A stretch of 64,000 nt of DNA from Burkholderia catarinensis (GCF_001883705.2 NZ_MDEQ02000001.1:558001-622000), one strand, 5' to 3'. Numbered from the stretch's first letter, positions 54,368 to 63,486 are shown. Made by a program: numbers and translations. Notes: generated by a model from the sequence alone, not told the origin.

Positions 54368-55855
54368 TCACCGCAGCCGAATGATCGTCGACTTCAGCTC
54401 CGTGTATTTCTCGAGCGCATGCAGCGAGTTGTCCCGCCCGTTGCCCGATTCCTTGAAGCCGCCGAACGGGAAGTTCATATCGTCGGTTTCCTCGTAGCCG
54501 TTCACCCACACCGTGCCCGCGCGCAGCCGGCGCGCGGTTTCGTGCGCGGTCGTCAGGTTGGCTGTCCACACCGACGCCGCGAGCCCGTAGCGCGTGTCGT
54601 TCGCAAGCGCGACGGCCGTGTCGAGGGTGTCGAATGCCGTGACCGCGAGCACGGGCCCGAAGATTTCCTCGCGCACGATCCGCGCATCGGCGCGCGGACA
54701 GTCGAACACCGTCGGCTCGACATACTGGCCGCCGCTCGCGGTGCGCGCGCGCTTGCCGCCCGTGAGCAGCGTCGCCTCGTCGCGCCCCGCGTCGACGTAG
54801 CCGAGCACGCGCTCGACCTGCGCGGCGTCGATCAGGCTGCCCATCCGCGTATCGGGCGACAGCGGGTCGCCGGGCGCGTACTCGGGCGCGATCGCCAGCA
54901 TGCGCGCGACGAACGCGTCGCGGATCTCGCGATGCACGAGCAGCCGCGAGCCGGCCGTGCACATCTGCCCGGTGTTGTAGAACACCGCGTGCGCGACGGT
55001 GCGCGCCGCACGGTCGAGGTCGGGGCAGTCGGGCAGCACGATCTGCGGCGACTTGCCGCCGAGTTCGAGCCATACACGCTTCAGGTTCGAATCGGCCGCG
55101 CAGCGCGCGACCCGATGGCCGACCGCGGTCGAGCCCGTGAACGCGATGCAGTCCACATCAGGATGTCGCGCGAGCGCTTCGCCCGCGTCGCCGAAGCCCG
55201 GCAACACGTTGAGCACGCCGGCCGGCAGCCCGGCCTGCGCCGCGAGTGCGGCGAGCCGCAGAGCGCTCAGCGGCGATTTCTCCGACGGCTTCAGCACGAC
55301 GCTGTTGCCGGCCGCGAGCGCGGGCGCGCATTTCCACATCGCGATCATCGCGGGGAAATTCCACGGCACGACCGCGGCGACCACGCCGATCGGCTCGCGC
55401 GTGACGAGCCCGACGAGATGCGCATCGGCCGGCACGACTTCGCCGCCCGTCTTGTCGATCGCTTCCGCGAACCATTCGAGACAGTACGCGGTGGACGGAA
55501 TGTCGACCGTGGTCGTGTCGCCGATCGGCTTGCCGGTGTCGAGTGTTTCGAGCAGCGCGAGATCGTCCGCGTGCTCGCGGATCAGTGCCGCCCAGCGCAG
55601 CAGCACGTGCTTGCGCTCGCGCGGCGTCGCGCTGCGCCATGCGCCGTGCTCGAACGCACGCCGCGCGGCCCCGACCGCGAGGTCGGCGTCGGCTTGTCGG
55701 CAATGCGCGACCTGCACGAGTACCCGGCCGTCGATCGGACTCGTGCACGTGAAGGTCGTGCCGTCGTGCGCGTCGCGGAACGCGCCGTCCACGAAGGCGC
55801 GGGATTCGATCTCGAGTTGGCCGGCGCGCGCGCGCCAGACGTCGGGGTTCTGCAT
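54368..55855 (-). CDS. NAD-dependent aldehyde dehydrogenase
   Basis: A 495-residue aldehyde dehydrogenase with catalytic Cys in YNTGQMCTAGSRLLV, the general-base Glu in VWLELGGKSP and the NAD fold motif FTGSTAVGHRVA. It resembles gamma-glutamyl-gamma-aminobutyraldehyde or betaine-aldehyde dehydrogenases (PuuC type). The upstream thioesterase gene is 41 bases away and codirectional. Natural substrate not determinable; polyamine- or carnitine-derived aldehydes are the best guesses given the PotA-like transporter and thioesterase nearby. Confidence 0.92.
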   Translation of the reverse strand: MQNPDVWRARAGQLEIESRAFVDGAFRDAHDGTTFTCTSPIDGRVLVQVAHCRQADADLAVGAARRAFEHGAWRSATPRERKHVLLRWAALIREHADDLALLETLDTGKPIGDTTTVDIPSTAYCLEWFAEAIDKTGGEVVPADAHLVGLVTREPIGVVAAVVPWNFPAMIAMWKCAPALAAGNSVVLKPSEKSPLSALRLAALAAQAGLPAGVLNVLPGFGDAGEALARHPDVDCIAFTGSTAVGHRVARCAADSNLKRVWLELGGKSPQIVLPDCPDLDRAARTVAHAVFYNTGQMCTAGSRLLVHREIRDAFVARMLAIAPEYAPGDPLSPDTRMGSLIDAAQVERVLGYVDAGRDEATLLTGGKRARTASGGQYVEPTVFDCPRADARIVREEIFGPVLAVTAFDTLDTAVALANDTRYGLAASVWTANLTTAHETARRLRAGTVWVNGYEETDDMNFPFGGFKESGNGRDNSLHALEKYTELKSTIIRLR

Positions 55856-55896
55856 GGGAGGCTCCGTCGGGTTCAGCGAGAGGTTCGGCAAAAGGT

Positions 55897-56475
55897 TCAG
55901 CGAGAAGCGGGGGCGGGGCGGCGGATCGCGATCGAGCGGCCCGCATGCAGCTCGCGGGGCGCGCGCACATGTTCGGCGTGAATTGCGTCGAGATGGCGGC
56001 GCATCGCATCGGGAAACGGCGCCGAACGCTTCGCGTGCATGTCGACGTGGGTCAGCAGTTGCTCGCCGGTGGCGAGTTGCGCGCCGGTCGTCGCGTGATG
56101 CATCGAATGGAACACGTGCAGGCGCCGGTCGTCCACATCGAGCAGTCGCAGCGTGAGCGTGAGCGGGTCGCCGAGCATCGCTTCGCCGAGGTGGCGGATA
56201 TGCGTTTCCGCCGAAAAGATCGAGCAGCCGGCTTCGCGATAGTCGTCGTCGATGCCGAAGTAGCGGAAGAACGCGTCGCTGCTGTCGCCGAACACGAGCA
56301 GGTAGCACGATTCGCTCATGTGGCCGTTGTAGTCGACCCATTCGGGCTGCACGGTGCAGCGGTGCAGTTCGAGCGGCGTCGCGATCGGCGCGCCGGGATC
56401 GTACGGGCGCGACTTCTGTCCTTCGTAGGCCGAGCGCAGGCGCGGCTCGGCGGCGGGGTTGAGGTGGGTCGTCAT
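55897..56475 (-). CDS. Acyl-CoA thioesterase, hotdog fold (betainyl-CoA thioesterase-like)
   Basis: A 192-residue hotdog-fold protein with the 4HBT pattern: VQPEWVDYNGHMSESCYLLV, then FGDSSDAFFRYFGIDDDYR and SIFSAETHIRHLGEAMLGD, and HHATTGAQLATGEQLLTHVD. The segment QPEWVDYNGHM with DDDYR is like the thioesterase of the carnitine dehydrogenase pathway (betainyl-CoA thioesterase). It would hydrolyse an acyl-CoA in the cytoplasm. It is divergent from the porin gene; two operator-like sites lie between. Confidence 0.82.
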   Translation of the reverse strand: MTTHLNPAAEPRLRSAYEGQKSRPYDPGAPIATPLELHRCTVQPEWVDYNGHMSESCYLLVFGDSSDAFFRYFGIDDDYREAGCSIFSAETHIRHLGEAMLGDPLTLTLRLLDVDDRRLHVFHSMHHATTGAQLATGEQLLTHVDMHAKRSAPFPDAMRRHLDAIHAEHVRAPRELHAGRSIAIRRPAPASR

Positions 56476-56545
56476 CCAGTGCCCTCCGAGGTTCGGAACG
56501 GACCCGCGCGTCGTTCGCGCGGCTGCCGGTCGATGTTATGACGGG

Positions 56546-56561
56546 TTGAACGTTTTTTCAA
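56546..56561. promoter_or_regulatory. 16-bp palindromic operator-like site 1
   Basis: TTGAACGTTTTTTCAA, with TTGAA/TTCAA ends, sits 71 bases upstream of the thioesterase start and 175 before the porin start. It belongs to a set of three near-identical sites (others at 56615-56630 and 62177-62192). Confidence 0.55.
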
Positions 56562-56614
56562 TAAAGAGATCGCCGATGCGTGTAAACACCGGTGCGGACC
56601 GGGTCCTCAATCGA

Positions 56615-56630
56615 TTGAACATTCATTCAA
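56615..56630. promoter_or_regulatory. 16-bp palindromic operator-like site 2
   Basis: TTGAACATTCATTCAA, the best dyad of the set (outer 5 bp perfectly symmetric), 106 bases before the porin ATG. The size and symmetry suit a TetR- or GntR-family dimer. Confidence 0.6.
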
Positions 56631-56735
56631 CGAAACCTATACTCGGCAGCGCCGCGATGCCGAAGCGAAGCAGGCGGGCGGCCTTTCTCGAACCACGAAA
56701 ATCGATCCGCCTCGCGGAAACTGGAGACACCGGAA

Positions 56736-57866
56736 ATGAAGAAACGCTTCCTGCTGGCCGGCATGATGTCGGTGATGGTTCAGGGCCACGTGCATGCACA
56801 GAGCAGCGTCTCGCTGTACGGGATCATCGACGGCGGCATCACCTATGTGAACAATGCGGGCGGCGCGCATGCGACCCTGTTCGACGACGGCGTGTCGTAC
56901 GGCAACCGCGTCGGCCTGATGGGCACCGAGGATCTCGGCGGCGGCAACAAGGCCGTGTTCAAGCTCGAGAACGGCTTTCGCCTCGGCACGGGCAAGCTGA
57001 ACCAGGGCGGCGCGATGTTCGGCCGCCAGGCGTACGTGGGCCTCGGCAACGACTGGGGCACGCTGACCTTCGGCAACCAGTACGACTTCGCGTACGAATT
57101 CACGGCCGCGTTCAACGTCAGCGCGTTCGGCAGCGGCTACGGCGTGCACCTCGGCGATTTCGACCGCCAGAGCGGCGACCGGCTGCAGAACGCGGTGAAG
57201 TTCGTCAGCAACAGCTTCCACGGGCTCGTGGTCGGCGGCATGTATTCGTTCAGCAACGATGCGGGCAGTTTCCACGACGGCAGCGCGTGGAGCGTCGGCG
57301 CGACCTGGACGCACGGCGATTTCTCGACGGGCGGCAACTACACGCGGCTCAACTCGCCGCGCGGGCTCGCGGCGCTCGATCCATACGCACAGATGGGCGT
57401 GAAGACGATGCTCGGCCAGACGGTCGCGAGCGTCGATCCGGCGACGGGCGCCGTCACCGACCTGCACGACTCGACGCCGTTCGCGATCGACTCGCAGTCG
57501 ATCTTCGGGATCGGTGCGTCGTACGTGTTCGGCAAGCTCACGCTCAGCGCGGACTTCAGCAACACGACGTTCAAGGGCTACGGGCAGTCGTCGACGATGC
57601 GCGTGTACGAGGCGGGCGGCCTGTACCAGGCGACGGCGCCGCTGTCGCTTGTCGCGGGCTACCAGTACACGACGTTCGAAGGCCATCACTGGCACGAGGT
57701 CGCGCTCGGCACGCACTACGCGCTGTCCAAGCGTACCGACGTGTATGCGGCCGTCGACTGGATGCGCGCGTCGCAGGGCGTCGACGCGGTGATCGGCTAC
57801 AGCTTCACGCCGTCGACGAGCCGCACGCAGGCCGCCGCGCGCATCGGCATGAAGCACAGCTTCTGA
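56736..57866 (+). CDS. General porin, Gram-negative porin family (OpcP-like)
   Basis: A 376-residue outer-membrane porin. Signal peptide MKKRFLLAGMMSVMVQGHVHA before QSSVSLYGIID; 16-stranded trimeric porin features such as GLMGTEDLGGGNKAVFKLEN and GMFGRQAYVGLGND-like MFGRQAYVGLGND, with C-terminal Phe (AARIGMKHSF). Expected role: passive entry of small solutes. Operator-like sites 1 and 2 lie in its upstream region, suggesting it serves uptake of the substrate degraded by the neighbours. Confidence 0.94.
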   Translation: MKKRFLLAGMMSVMVQGHVHAQSSVSLYGIIDGGITYVNNAGGAHATLFDDGVSYGNRVGLMGTEDLGGGNKAVFKLENGFRLGTGKLNQGGAMFGRQAYVGLGNDWGTLTFGNQYDFAYEFTAAFNVSAFGSGYGVHLGDFDRQSGDRLQNAVKFVSNSFHGLVVGGMYSFSNDAGSFHDGSAWSVGATWTHGDFSTGGNYTRLNSPRGLAALDPYAQMGVKTMLGQTVASVDPATGAVTDLHDSTPFAIDSQSIFGIGASYVFGKLTLSADFSNTTFKGYGQSSTMRVYEAGGLYQATAPLSLVAGYQYTTFEGHHWHEVALGTHYALSKRTDVYAAVDWMRASQGVDAVIGYSFTPSTSRTQAAARIGMKHSF

Positions 57867-57872
57867 TGCGTT

Positions 57873-57905
57873 ATCCCGGCAAGGTCATCTGAACCGAGCC
57901 GGGAT
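57873..57905 (+). terminator. Terminator-like hairpin after porin gene
   Basis: ATCCCGGC at 57873-57880 pairs with GCCGGGAT at 57898-57905, 6 bases after the porin stop. Confidence 0.4.
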
Positions 57906-57910
57906 GAACG

Positions 57911-57940
57911 AAGGTCCGTGCGGCATGCCGCACGAACCTT
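57911..57940. terminator. Near-perfect palindrome, bidirectional terminator
   Basis: The 30 bases 57911-57940 form a 15-bp dyad with one mismatch (AAGGTCCGTGCGGC and its complement, centre CATG). It lies between the convergent porin and acyl-CoA synthetase genes. Confidence 0.55.
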
Positions 57941-57946
57941 GCCACG

Positions 57947-60076
57947 TCACGCGTCGAGCCTGACCAGCGCGTCGACGGCAACCGCACCGTGCTCCATCAC
58001 CAGCAACGGGTTGACGTCGAGTTCGACGAGCGTATCCGCATGCGCCTGCGCAAACCGCGCGATCGCCATTACGTTCGCGACCACGGCGTCGAGATCGGCC
58101 TTCGGCCGCCCGCGATAGCCGGTCAGCAGCGGCCCGAGCTTCAGCCCGAGCAGCGCGTCGCGCACGTCGCTTTCGCGCACGGGCAGCAGCAGCGTCGCGG
58201 TGTCGCGGATCAGTTCGACCAGCACGCCGCCGGTACCGAGCACGAGCGCCAGGCCGAAGTTCGGCTCGCGCTTCACGCCGACGATCAGTTCGAGCAACGG
58301 CGCGTCGGCCATTTTCTCGACGAGGATGCGCTCGATGCGCACGTCGGGCGCGTAACGCGCCACCTGCGCGGTCATCCGCTCGACCGCGTCGGCGACGGCT
58401 TCGGGCGACGGGAGCTTCAGCGCGACCGCACCGGCCTCGGTCTTGTGCGGCAGGCGGTCGCTGACCACTTTCACGCACACGGGGAAGCCGAGCCGTTGTG
58501 CGGCGGCCGGCGCGTCGGCGGGCGCGACGCATTCGGCCGGCGGCACCGCAAGCCCGTACGCGACCAGCATCCGCTTGCTGGCCCACTCGTCGTGCAGCGT
58601 CGCCGTGCCGTCGCCGCCCTGGCCGGCGCGCAACACGGGCAGCGCGCTCAGCGCATCGGCGTCGAGCACGCGGCGGCGCGTGTCGCCGTAGGCCATCGCC
58701 GCGCCGAGCGCGTCGATGCCGTCGGCGAGCCCCTGCAGCGGTGCGATGCCGGCCGCGGCCATGCGCGCCGCGTGATCAGGCGGCGTCAGGTCCGGAAACA
58801 CCGAGATCACCGCGCCGACCACGCCGTGCTGGCGCGCGGACGCGGCGAACGCGCTCGCCGCGATGTCGCACAGCGGCCGCTCGCCGGTCGCTTCCTGAGG
58901 GTAGTCGAGGATCATCGCGGCCGCGCCCGGGCGATCGGCGAGCAGCGCGTCGCAGCAGGTGCGCATTTTGTCGGGGTCGCCCCATGGCGTGGTCGTGAAG
59001 TCGAGCGGGTTCGCGATCGTCGCGTACGCGGGCAGCACCTTGCCGAGCGTATCGCGGCCCGCGTCGCCGACCGGCGGGAACGCGATGCCGCGCGCCTCGC
59101 CGAGGTCGGCGACGAGCCCCGCATCGCCGCCGGACGTCGCAAGCGCGGCGAGCGTGCGGCGCTCGGGCACGCCGGCGATCGCGAGCAGCTTCAGCGTCTC
59201 GACGAGGCCGACCGGGTCCTTCGCGCGGATCACGCCGAGCCGCCGGAACAGCGCGTCGTACAGCGCGTCCGAGCCCGCGAGCGAACTCGTGTGGCTCATC
59301 GCGAGCTGCGCGCCGAGCGTCGACGTGCCGCTCTTCAACGCGACGATCGGCACGCCGCGCGCGAGCGCGCGGGCGGCGGCCTCGCTGAACGCGCGCACGT
59401 CCTTCAACCCTTCGAGATGCACGCCGATCGCGCGGATGCGCGGATCGTCGACGAACGCGTCGACGAGGCGCGCGATGTCGACCGATGCCTGGTTGCCGAC
59501 GCTCGCGAGGTACGCGAACGGCACCGAGCGTGTGCTCATCGACAGGTTGTACGCAAGGTTGCCGCTCTGCGTGATCACGGCGACGCCCGATTCGACGCGC
59601 GGCGCGCCGTGCGCGACGGGCCACAGCGCGCTGCCGTTCAGGCCGTTGATGAGCCCGTAGCAGTTCGGTCCGAGCACGGCCATGTCGCCGGCCGCGTCGA
59701 CGAGCGCTTGCTGCAGCGCGGTGCCGCCGGCGCCGGTCTCGGAGAAGCCGGACGCATACACGATCGCGCCGCCCGCGCCGCGTTCGGCGAGCGCGCGCAC
59801 GACGTCGATCGCCTGTCGTGCCGGCACCGCGACGAACACGGCGTCGGGCGCGGCGGGCAGGTCGGCGACGCTCGCATGGCAGCGCACGCCGTCGATCTCG
59901 GCATGGTTCGGGTTGACGAGCCGGATGTCGCCGGCATAGCCGTAGTCGCGACAGCGCTGCACGGCGCCGGCGATGCCGCGTCCGCCGACGAACGCAATGC
60001 TGGCCGGTTCGAGCAGCCGGCGCAGGTTGGCCGCGGCGGCGGCACGGCGATCCCTGACTGCGGGAGAAGAAGTCAT
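57947..60076 (-). CDS. Acyl-CoA synthetase, ADP-forming (acetate-CoA ligase family)
   Basis: A 709-residue fused synthetase: CoA-binding domain (about 20-125; LLEPASIAFVGG, VRALAERGAGGAIVYASGF), succinyl-CoA-ligase-like domain with the phosphohistidine region (QLAMSHTSSLAGSDALYD) and a C-terminal ATP-grasp domain (about 490-700; KRMLVAYGLAVPPAECVA, CVKVVSDRLPHKTEAGAVAL, ELDVNPLLVM). It activates a carboxylic acid as its CoA thioester with ATP to ADP. It is the last gene of a leftward set with an acyl-CoA dehydrogenase and enoyl-CoA hydratase-like gene, so it presumably primes the acid they degrade. Confidence 0.9.
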   Translation of the reverse strand: MTSSPAVRDRRAAAAANLRRLLEPASIAFVGGRGIAGAVQRCRDYGYAGDIRLVNPNHAEIDGVRCHASVADLPAAPDAVFVAVPARQAIDVVRALAERGAGGAIVYASGFSETGAGGTALQQALVDAAGDMAVLGPNCYGLINGLNGSALWPVAHGAPRVESGVAVITQSGNLAYNLSMSTRSVPFAYLASVGNQASVDIARLVDAFVDDPRIRAIGVHLEGLKDVRAFSEAAARALARGVPIVALKSGTSTLGAQLAMSHTSSLAGSDALYDALFRRLGVIRAKDPVGLVETLKLLAIAGVPERRTLAALATSGGDAGLVADLGEARGIAFPPVGDAGRDTLGKVLPAYATIANPLDFTTTPWGDPDKMRTCCDALLADRPGAAAMILDYPQEATGERPLCDIAASAFAASARQHGVVGAVISVFPDLTPPDHAARMAAAGIAPLQGLADGIDALGAAMAYGDTRRRVLDADALSALPVLRAGQGGDGTATLHDEWASKRMLVAYGLAVPPAECVAPADAPAAAQRLGFPVCVKVVSDRLPHKTEAGAVALKLPSPEAVADAVERMTAQVARYAPDVRIERILVEKMADAPLLELIVGVKREPNFGLALVLGTGGVLVELIRDTATLLLPVRESDVRDALLGLKLGPLLTGYRGRPKADLDAVVANVMAIARFAQAHADTLVELDVNPLLVMEHGAVAVDALVRLDA

Positions 60077-60127
60077 GACAGGTCCTTTCGGAAGTCGCGC
60101 ACGGCCGTGCCGGCGCGACGGTTCGCG

Positions 60128-61285
60128 TCAGCTGTAGCGTCGAAGGATTTCCTTGGACAGGATGTGCCGCTGGATCTCGGACGTGCCTTCCCAGATGCGC
60201 TCGATGCGCGCATCGCGCCAGAAGCGCTCGATCGGCAGTTCGTCCATCAGCCCCATGCCGCCGTAGATCTGCACCGCATGATCGGTCACGTGGCCGAGCG
60301 TTTCGGTCGCGAGCAGCTTCGCGAGCGCGGCATCGCCGTCGGTCATCGTGCCCAGGTCGAGCTTCTGCGCGGTGTAGAGCGTGACGAGTTCCGCCGCGCG
60401 AATCTCGGTCTGCATGTCGGCGAGCTTGAACGACGTGCCCTGGAATTCGCCGATGCGCTTGCCGAACTGCTGGCGCGTTGCCGCCCATTCGGCGGCCATC
60501 TCGAACGCGCGCTGCGCGCGGCCGATGTTGTTCGCCGCGACCATCACGCGGCCGGCCGTCAGCCAGTCGTTCGCGAGCTCGAAGCCGCGATGTTCTTCGC
60601 CGAGGATCTGCGCGGCGCTGACGCGGCAGTCGGTCAGGAAGATCTCCGACTGGTGGTAGCCGCGCAGGCTCGTGCAGTGCGGGCCCGGGCGCACGGTCAT
60701 TCCCGGCGTGTCCTTGTCGATCAGGAAGCAGGTCACGCGCTTGCGCTTCTGGCCGCGCACCTCCTCCTCGCCGGTGACGGCGAACAGGATCACGAAATCG
60801 GCCGTATCCGCGTGACTGATGAAGTGCTTGCTGCCGTTGATCACGTAGTCGTCGCCGTCGCGTACCGCGCGCGTGCGGATGCCCATCGCGTCGGAGCCGG
60901 CGCCCGGCTCGGTCAGCGCGAAGCAGTCGACGCGCTCGCCGCGCACGGCCGGCCTCAGGTAGCGCTCGACCTGGTCGCCCTTGCATGCCATCAGGATCTT
61001 GCTCGGCCGCGCGACGAACACGTGCAGCGCCCAGCTCGTGCGGCCGAGCTCGCGCTCGACGAGCGCCTGTGTCACGTAGTCGAGGCCCGGGCCGCCGGCG
61101 CTCTCGGGCATGTTGAACGCGTAGAAGCCGAGCTCGATCGACTTGCGGCGGATCGAATCGGCGAGCTCGGGCGGCACGTCGTCCGCGCGGTCGACCGCGA
61201 ATTCATGAGGCTGCAGTTCCTTCTCGACGAACTGACGCAGCGACGTCACCAGCATTTCCTGCTCTTGGGTCAGCGAAAAATCCAT
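60128..61285 (-). CDS. Acyl-CoA dehydrogenase
   Basis: A 385-residue FAD enzyme. Motifs: CFALTEPGAGSDAMGIRTRA (substrate/FAD loop), GRVMVAANNIGRAQRAFEMA, and VQIYGGMGLMDELPIERFWR with the catalytic Glu in WEGTSEIQRHI. It introduces the alpha-beta double bond into an acyl-CoA. It lies between the enoyl-CoA hydratase-like gene (3 bases) and the acyl-CoA synthetase gene (51 bases). Confidence 0.94.
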   Translation of the reverse strand: MDFSLTQEQEMLVTSLRQFVEKELQPHEFAVDRADDVPPELADSIRRKSIELGFYAFNMPESAGGPGLDYVTQALVERELGRTSWALHVFVARPSKILMACKGDQVERYLRPAVRGERVDCFALTEPGAGSDAMGIRTRAVRDGDDYVINGSKHFISHADTADFVILFAVTGEEEVRGQKRKRVTCFLIDKDTPGMTVRPGPHCTSLRGYHQSEIFLTDCRVSAAQILGEEHRGFELANDWLTAGRVMVAANNIGRAQRAFEMAAEWAATRQQFGKRIGEFQGTSFKLADMQTEIRAAELVTLYTAQKLDLGTMTDGDAALAKLLATETLGHVTDHAVQIYGGMGLMDELPIERFWRDARIERIWEGTSEIQRHILSKEILRRYS

Positions 61286-61288
61286 CAG

Positions 61289-62077
61289 TCATCTCCCGAC
61301 AAAATGAGGTGCGCGACCTTCGACCGACGCGCGAAGCGCTTCCTGGCCGTCCTCGCTGTGGCCGCAAGCGACGCCGGCTGCCAGCTCGCCGCGCAACTGC
61401 TCGGCGAGGGTGTGCGTGAGCGACTGCGCGAGCAGCGCCTTGGTATGGCCGAACGCGACGCTCGGCCCCTGCGCGAGACGCGCGGCAAACGCGGCGACGT
61501 GCTCCGCGAACGCATCGGCATCGACAACTTCGGACACGAGCCCGGCCGCGAGCGCGTCCTGCGCATTCCAGCGTTCGTTCAGGAAGATGAAGCGGCGTGC
61601 GACGTCGGGCCGCGCGATGCGCGGCAGGAACCAGCTTCCGCCCATGTCGGGGCTGTAGCCCATGCCCGTATACCCGCAGCGCAGCGTCGCGGCCGTGCTC
61701 GCGATACGGAAGTCGCATGCAAAGCCGATGTCGGTGCCCGCGCCGACCGTCGAGCCGTTCAGCGCGGCGACGGTGGGGCGCGGAAACGCGGCGAGCGCCT
61801 GCACGAAGCGGTGCGCGCGCTCGGTCCACCCGTAGGTGTCGAGTTCGCCGTTGCGTTCGGCCTCGGCCCATTCGTCGACGTCCGCGCCCGCGCAGAACGC
61901 GCTGCCCGTGCCGGTCAGCACGAGGCAGCGCACGGCCGGGTCGTTCGCGAGCGCGTCGAGCGTGTCGCGAAGAAAGTCGAGATGCGGCCGCGCGAGCGAA
62001 TTGCGCTTCGCCGGGCGGTTCAGGTGAAGCGTCACGACGCCGTCGTGACGTTCGATTCGGATGTCCTCGATGCTCAT
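61289..62077 (-). CDS. Enoyl-CoA hydratase/isomerase family protein
   Basis: A 262-residue crotonase. Oxyanion-hole segments are SAFCAGADVDEW and NGSTVGAGTDIGFACDFRIA. The two Glu of true enoyl-CoA hydratases (motifs GGGCELA and PEILLG) are replaced: GAGTDIG and the loop YTGMGYSPDMGGSWFLPR. The PDMGG motif is like PaaG-type isomerases and dehalogenases, so isomerisation, not hydration, may be the chemistry. The ATG at 62077 is chosen; a GTG three codons earlier has a poorly spaced AAGGAG. It heads the leftward operon. Confidence 0.88.
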   Translation of the reverse strand: MSIEDIRIERHDGVVTLHLNRPAKRNSLARPHLDFLRDTLDALANDPAVRCLVLTGTGSAFCAGADVDEWAEAERNGELDTYGWTERAHRFVQALAAFPRPTVAALNGSTVGAGTDIGFACDFRIASTAATLRCGYTGMGYSPDMGGSWFLPRIARPDVARRFIFLNERWNAQDALAAGLVSEVVDADAFAEHVAAFAARLAQGPSVAFGHTKALLAQSLTHTLAEQLRGELAAGVACGHSEDGQEALRASVEGRAPHFVGR

Positions 62078-62176
62078 GCTGATCACTGTCTCCTTGGTGT
62101 TGGGTTTCGTGTTGTGTCAGAGCCGGCAAGGGTCGCCGCTACTTGCGGACCGCATTTCGGCATAGTATAAGTTCTG

Positions 62177-62192
62177 TTAAATGAACGTTCAA
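62177..62192. promoter_or_regulatory. 16-bp palindromic operator-like site 3
   Basis: On the minus strand TTGAACGTTCATTTAA, 14 of 16 identical with site 2. It lies in the divergent gap between the enoyl-CoA hydratase-like gene and the ABC transporter gene, 31 bases before the ATPase start, so one regulator could control both directions. Confidence 0.6.
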
Positions 62193-62222
62193 CCCAATTG
62201 TGAGTCGACCAGGAGACACACG

Positions 62223-63389
62223 ATGAGTGCGGTGATGGAGACGTCGGCAGGTGTGGAGGAGGGCAGGCCCGGTGCGCACGCGGCGCGCGCGGAGCCGGCG
62301 GGGCGCATCGCGAGCGGTGCCGGCCTGCAGATCGATCGCGTGTCGAAGTGCTACGGCAGCGTGCACGCGTTGCGGGAAACGACGATCGACATTCCGCGCG
62401 GCGAGTTCCTGACGATCCTCGGGCCGTCGGGCTCCGGCAAGACGACGCTGCTGACGATCGTCGCGGGCTTCGAGCATCCGACCACCGGCGACCTGCGCGT
62501 CGGCGGCCGCAGCATCGTCGCGTTGCCGCCCGAGAAGCGCAACTTCGGGATGGTGTTCCAGGGCTATGCGCTGTTTCCGCACATGACGGTCGAGCAGAAC
62601 GTCGCGTACCCGCTGATGGTGCGCAAGCAGAAGGGGCCCGACGCGGTGAAGCGCGTGAAGGCCGCACTCGATCTCGTGCGGCTCGGCCCTCTCGCCGATC
62701 GCTTGCCGCGCCAGTTGTCGGGCGGCCAGCAGCAGCGCGTCGCGATCGCGCGCGCGCTGGTGTTCGATCCCGATCTCGTGCTGCTCGACGAACCGCTCGG
62801 CGCGCTCGACCGCAAGCTGCGCGGTGAGGTTCAGGTCGAACTGAAGGCGCTGCACGAACGGCTCGGCGCGACTTTCCTGTTCGTCACGCACGATCAGGAG
62901 GAGGCATTGTCGATGTCGGACCGGATCGCGATCATGCGCGACGGCCGGCTCGAACAGATCGGCACGCCCGACGGGCTGTACGAACAGCCGGCGAACCGCT
63001 TCGTTGCGGATTTCCTCGGCAAGAGCAATTTCATCGAAGGCGTCGCGCTCGGCGGCGATACCGCGGCGACGCACTACCGCGTCGGCGCTGCGCGCTTCGT
63101 CGCACCCGCGTGCGGCGCGCGGCCGGACGACCCGCTGCTGTTCGCGCTGCGGCCGGAAAAGGTCGCCGTCTCGGCGGCATCGTGTGGCGGCGCGCACAAC
63201 GAAGTGGCCGGCCGGATTCGCCACTGGAGCTATTTCGGTTCGTCGTACCGCTTCGAGATCGAGACCGCTGCGCTCGGCTGCGTGACCGCCGACGTGCCCG
63301 CATGGCGCGGACTCGCGTCGCCGCGCACCGGCATGGACGTGTTCGTGCAGTGGGAGCGCGACGCGACGTGCCGGATCACGCCGGACTGA
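62223..63389 (+). CDS. ABC transporter ATPase, PotA (spermidine/putrescine) type
   Basis: A 388-residue ATPase. Walker A GPSGSGKTTLL, Q loop MVFQGYALFPHM, signature LSGGQQQRVAIARAL, Walker B VLLDEPLGALD, H loop VTHDQEEALSMSD, and a C-terminal regulatory TOBE domain. It would power import of a polyamine-like or other cationic solute. An N-terminal extension of about 45 Ala/Gly/Arg residues precedes the ATPase fold, unusual for PotA. AGGAG precedes the ATG. A 289-bp nested palindrome separates it from the substrate-binding-protein gene. Confidence 0.92.
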   Translation: MSAVMETSAGVEEGRPGAHAARAEPAGRIASGAGLQIDRVSKCYGSVHALRETTIDIPRGEFLTILGPSGSGKTTLLTIVAGFEHPTTGDLRVGGRSIVALPPEKRNFGMVFQGYALFPHMTVEQNVAYPLMVRKQKGPDAVKRVKAALDLVRLGPLADRLPRQLSGGQQQRVAIARALVFDPDLVLLDEPLGALDRKLRGEVQVELKALHERLGATFLFVTHDQEEALSMSDRIAIMRDGRLEQIGTPDGLYEQPANRFVADFLGKSNFIEGVALGGDTAATHYRVGAARFVAPACGARPDDPLLFALRPEKVAVSAASCGGAHNEVAGRIRHWSYFGSSYRFEIETAALGCVTADVPAWRGLASPRTGMDVFVQWERDATCRITPD

Positions 63390-63486
63390 CGCGCAGACCG
63401 ATCCATCCCGCGCGAGGCGGCGAGTGCCGTCGTCGCCGGACGATTCACCGGCCCCGGAAACGACGAGACGCGTGCGGGAGCCGCCG

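Noticed and set aside
57989-62170. A very long plus-strand open frame of almost 1400 codons opposite the acyl-CoA genes
   Set aside because: It is the antisense reading of three well-supported genes, with composition dominated by Arg, Ala, Val and His, as expected from GC-rich codon bias on the opposite strand.
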